From positions 1 to 6,250 of the forward strand of contig JBIIDT010000128.1 in NCBI GenBank assembly GCA_044238145.1: a stretch of DNA of 6,250 nt. The letters are read 5' to 3'. The notes under the pieces are model-generated. The model saw only the letters and a list, made by a program, of their open reading frames with translations. It searched no databases and was not told where the DNA came from. A program made the translations under genes and the position numbers. Source of the stretch: QWPN01 sp044238145. GTDB lineage: Bacteria; Planctomycetota; Planctomycetia; Pirellulales; UBA1268. The first letter of the stretch is position 1. Each line of letters begins with the position of its first letter. Positions 5,304 through 6,250 of this stretch are shown here, one piece after another.

Positions 5304-6250
5304 CTACAGCCACCCGTGATCGCGGAACCAGTCGGCCGTCTCCCGCAGCCGGTCGTCGAGCGACGGGCCGGGCACGAACGCGAGCTGCCGCCGCGCCTTG
5401 TCGGCCGAGCAGGCCCAGCTCCAGACCGTCGCCTCGCGGATCTTGTCGAGCGACAGGAGGCTCGTGCCGCCGGTGACCCGCGACACCACCTCGGAGACGC
5501 CGCCGACGGTCCGGCCGACCCAGCGCCACAGCGGCCAGACGAACACCCCGCGGCCGAGGGCGGCGGCGATCCGGCGACCGAACTGCCAGTAGGTCGGATG
5601 ATCCCGATCGTCGCAGGCCAGATAGTAGCCCTGGCCCGGCGCCGCGCCGTCGCCCCCGAGCGTCTCACCGTCCGTCGCGGCTCGCACCAGCAGTCCGACG
5701 AGGTCGTCGACGTGGATCAGCGACAGCCGCGGCGTGCGGAAGCCGACCACAAAGTGCACGCCCGTTCGCTGGATCGCCCGGAAGACCTCGGCGATCTTCG
5801 GGTCGTGCCGGCCGTAGACGATGCCCGGGCGGACGATCGTGATCGGCAACCGGCCGGCCCGCCGCTCGAGAGCCTCCTCCCCGGTCCGCTTGCTGCGGCC
5901 GTAGTCGGAGACGGGCGTGGCCGGGTCGCACTCGTCGCGACGGGCGTGGCCGCGGGGCGGCGGCCCGGCGGCGGCGAGGCTCGAGACGTACACCAGCCGG
6001 GGCGGCACCGGCTGCGCGGCACAGGCGTCGGCCAGCCGGGCGGTCGCCAGGCCGTTGGTCCGCAGCAGGTTCGCCCGCGACGGCGAGCCGACGAGGCCGG
6101 CCAGGTGGAATACGGTGTCGCATCCGGCGAGCGCCGCGCGGTAGCTCGCCGGATCCTCGAGCCGCCCGGGCACGGTGACGGCGCCCGCCGGAACGCTGCC
6201 CGAGGAACCTGATCGAATCAGGCAGCGGACCTCGCATCCCCGGCCGAGCA
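5304..6250 (-). CDS. NAD-dependent epimerase/dehydratase (extended SDR), N-terminus beyond window
   Basis: The C-terminal 314 residues of an extended short-chain dehydrogenase are visible, and the frame is open to the window end. Numbering from the first complete codon (6248-6246), a nucleotide-binding-fold strand (CEVRCLIRSGS, 5-15) leads to DPASYRAALAGCDTVFHLAG (32-51), then the central strand VYVSS (86-90), the catalytic YxxxK as DYGRSK (Tyr116, Lys120; Tyr codon 5903-5901) and the substrate-side motif IVRPGIVYG. The C-terminal part has LSLIHVDDLVGLLV, typical of this family. The GxxGxxG NAD(P)-binding motif must lie just outside the window. The reaction is probably on a nucleotide sugar or a similar hydroxy/keto substrate, but the exact one cannot be told. 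The gene converges on the exported-protein gene 47 bases away. It appears intact through its TAG, with a C-terminal helix (SLDDRLRETADWFRDHGWL) typical of full-length SDRs. Confidence 0.88.
   Translation of the reverse strand, partial: LGRGCEVRCLIRSGSSGSVPAGAVTVPGRLEDPASYRAALAGCDTVFHLAGLVGSPSRANLLRTNGLATARLADACAAQPVPPRLVYVSSLAAAGPPPRGHARRDECDPATPVSDYGRSKRTGEEALERRAGRLPITIVRPGIVYGRHDPKIAEVFRAIQRTGVHFVVGFRTPRLSLIHVDDLVGLLVRAATDGETLGGDGAAPGQGYYLACDDRDHPTYWQFGRRIAAALGRGVFVWPLWRWVGRTVGGVSEVVSRVTGGTSLLSLDKIREATVWSWACSADKARRQLAFVPGPSLDDRLRETADWFRDHGWL

Noticed and set aside
4399..5529. 376-codon minus-strand open frame opposite the exported protein
   Set aside because: Arg/Gly/Pro-rich, no domain signal, and it overlaps both the exported-protein gene and the 3' end of the epimerase gene.
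5304..6173. GTG 6173 as start of the epimerase
   Set aside because: The frame upstream continues with the typical SDR strand and loop (CEVRCLIRSGS), so 6173 is an internal valine codon and the gene runs off the window.
1..6250. CRISPR arrays, tRNA or rRNA genes, insertion sequences, phage genes
   Set aside because: I saw no regularly spaced repeats, cloverleaf-like segments, terminal inverted repeats or transposase/phage motifs on either strand.

Overview
The window is very GC-rich and densely coding. It holds seven protein genes, two of them cut by the window edges. No gap between genes reaches 300 bases, and I see no RNA gene, mobile element, phage gene or CRISPR array. The gene content suggests a member of the Planctomycetota, perhaps Pirellulales-like: a bacterial MfnB-type (5-formylfuran-3-yl)methyl phosphate synthase, a CitMHS_2-like antiporter, a 403-residue RNase D, and two proteins that resemble lineage-restricted planctomycete hypotheticals. 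This placement rests on recognising protein families, not on any marker gene.

Left block (1-1552, minus strand): three tightly packed genes read right to left. They are a two-helix membrane protein of unknown function, the MfnB homologue (joined to it by an ATGA stop/start overlap), and the start of a small polyhydroxyalkanoic-acid-system family protein whose GTG start lies 44 bases inside the 3' end of mfnB. The overlaps suggest one translationally coupled transcript. MfnB makes the furan precursor of methanofuran in methanogens, and the lysines and aspartate expected in its active site are present here, so the organism may use a methanofuran-like C1 carrier.

Middle block (1625-5256, plus strand): this starts 72 bases from the left block, divergently. 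It encodes a 520-residue ion-transporter-superfamily membrane protein (probable Na+/H+ antiporter or related carrier). RNase D follows 19 bases later, with an exonuclease domain and two HRDC-like regions but Glu where the Exo II motif normally has Asp. About 97 bases further on is a 246-residue exported protein of unknown function.

Right block (5304-6250, minus strand): an extended short-chain dehydrogenase (NAD-dependent epimerase/dehydratase family) converges on the middle block. Its N-terminal nucleotide-binding motif lies beyond the window.

I did not find a convincing new multi-gene system. The observations most worth following are the MfnB-centred coupled operon, the RNase D Exo II substitution and the unassigned membrane and exported proteins. 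High GC gives many long open frames on the opposite strands, and I treat these as shadows.
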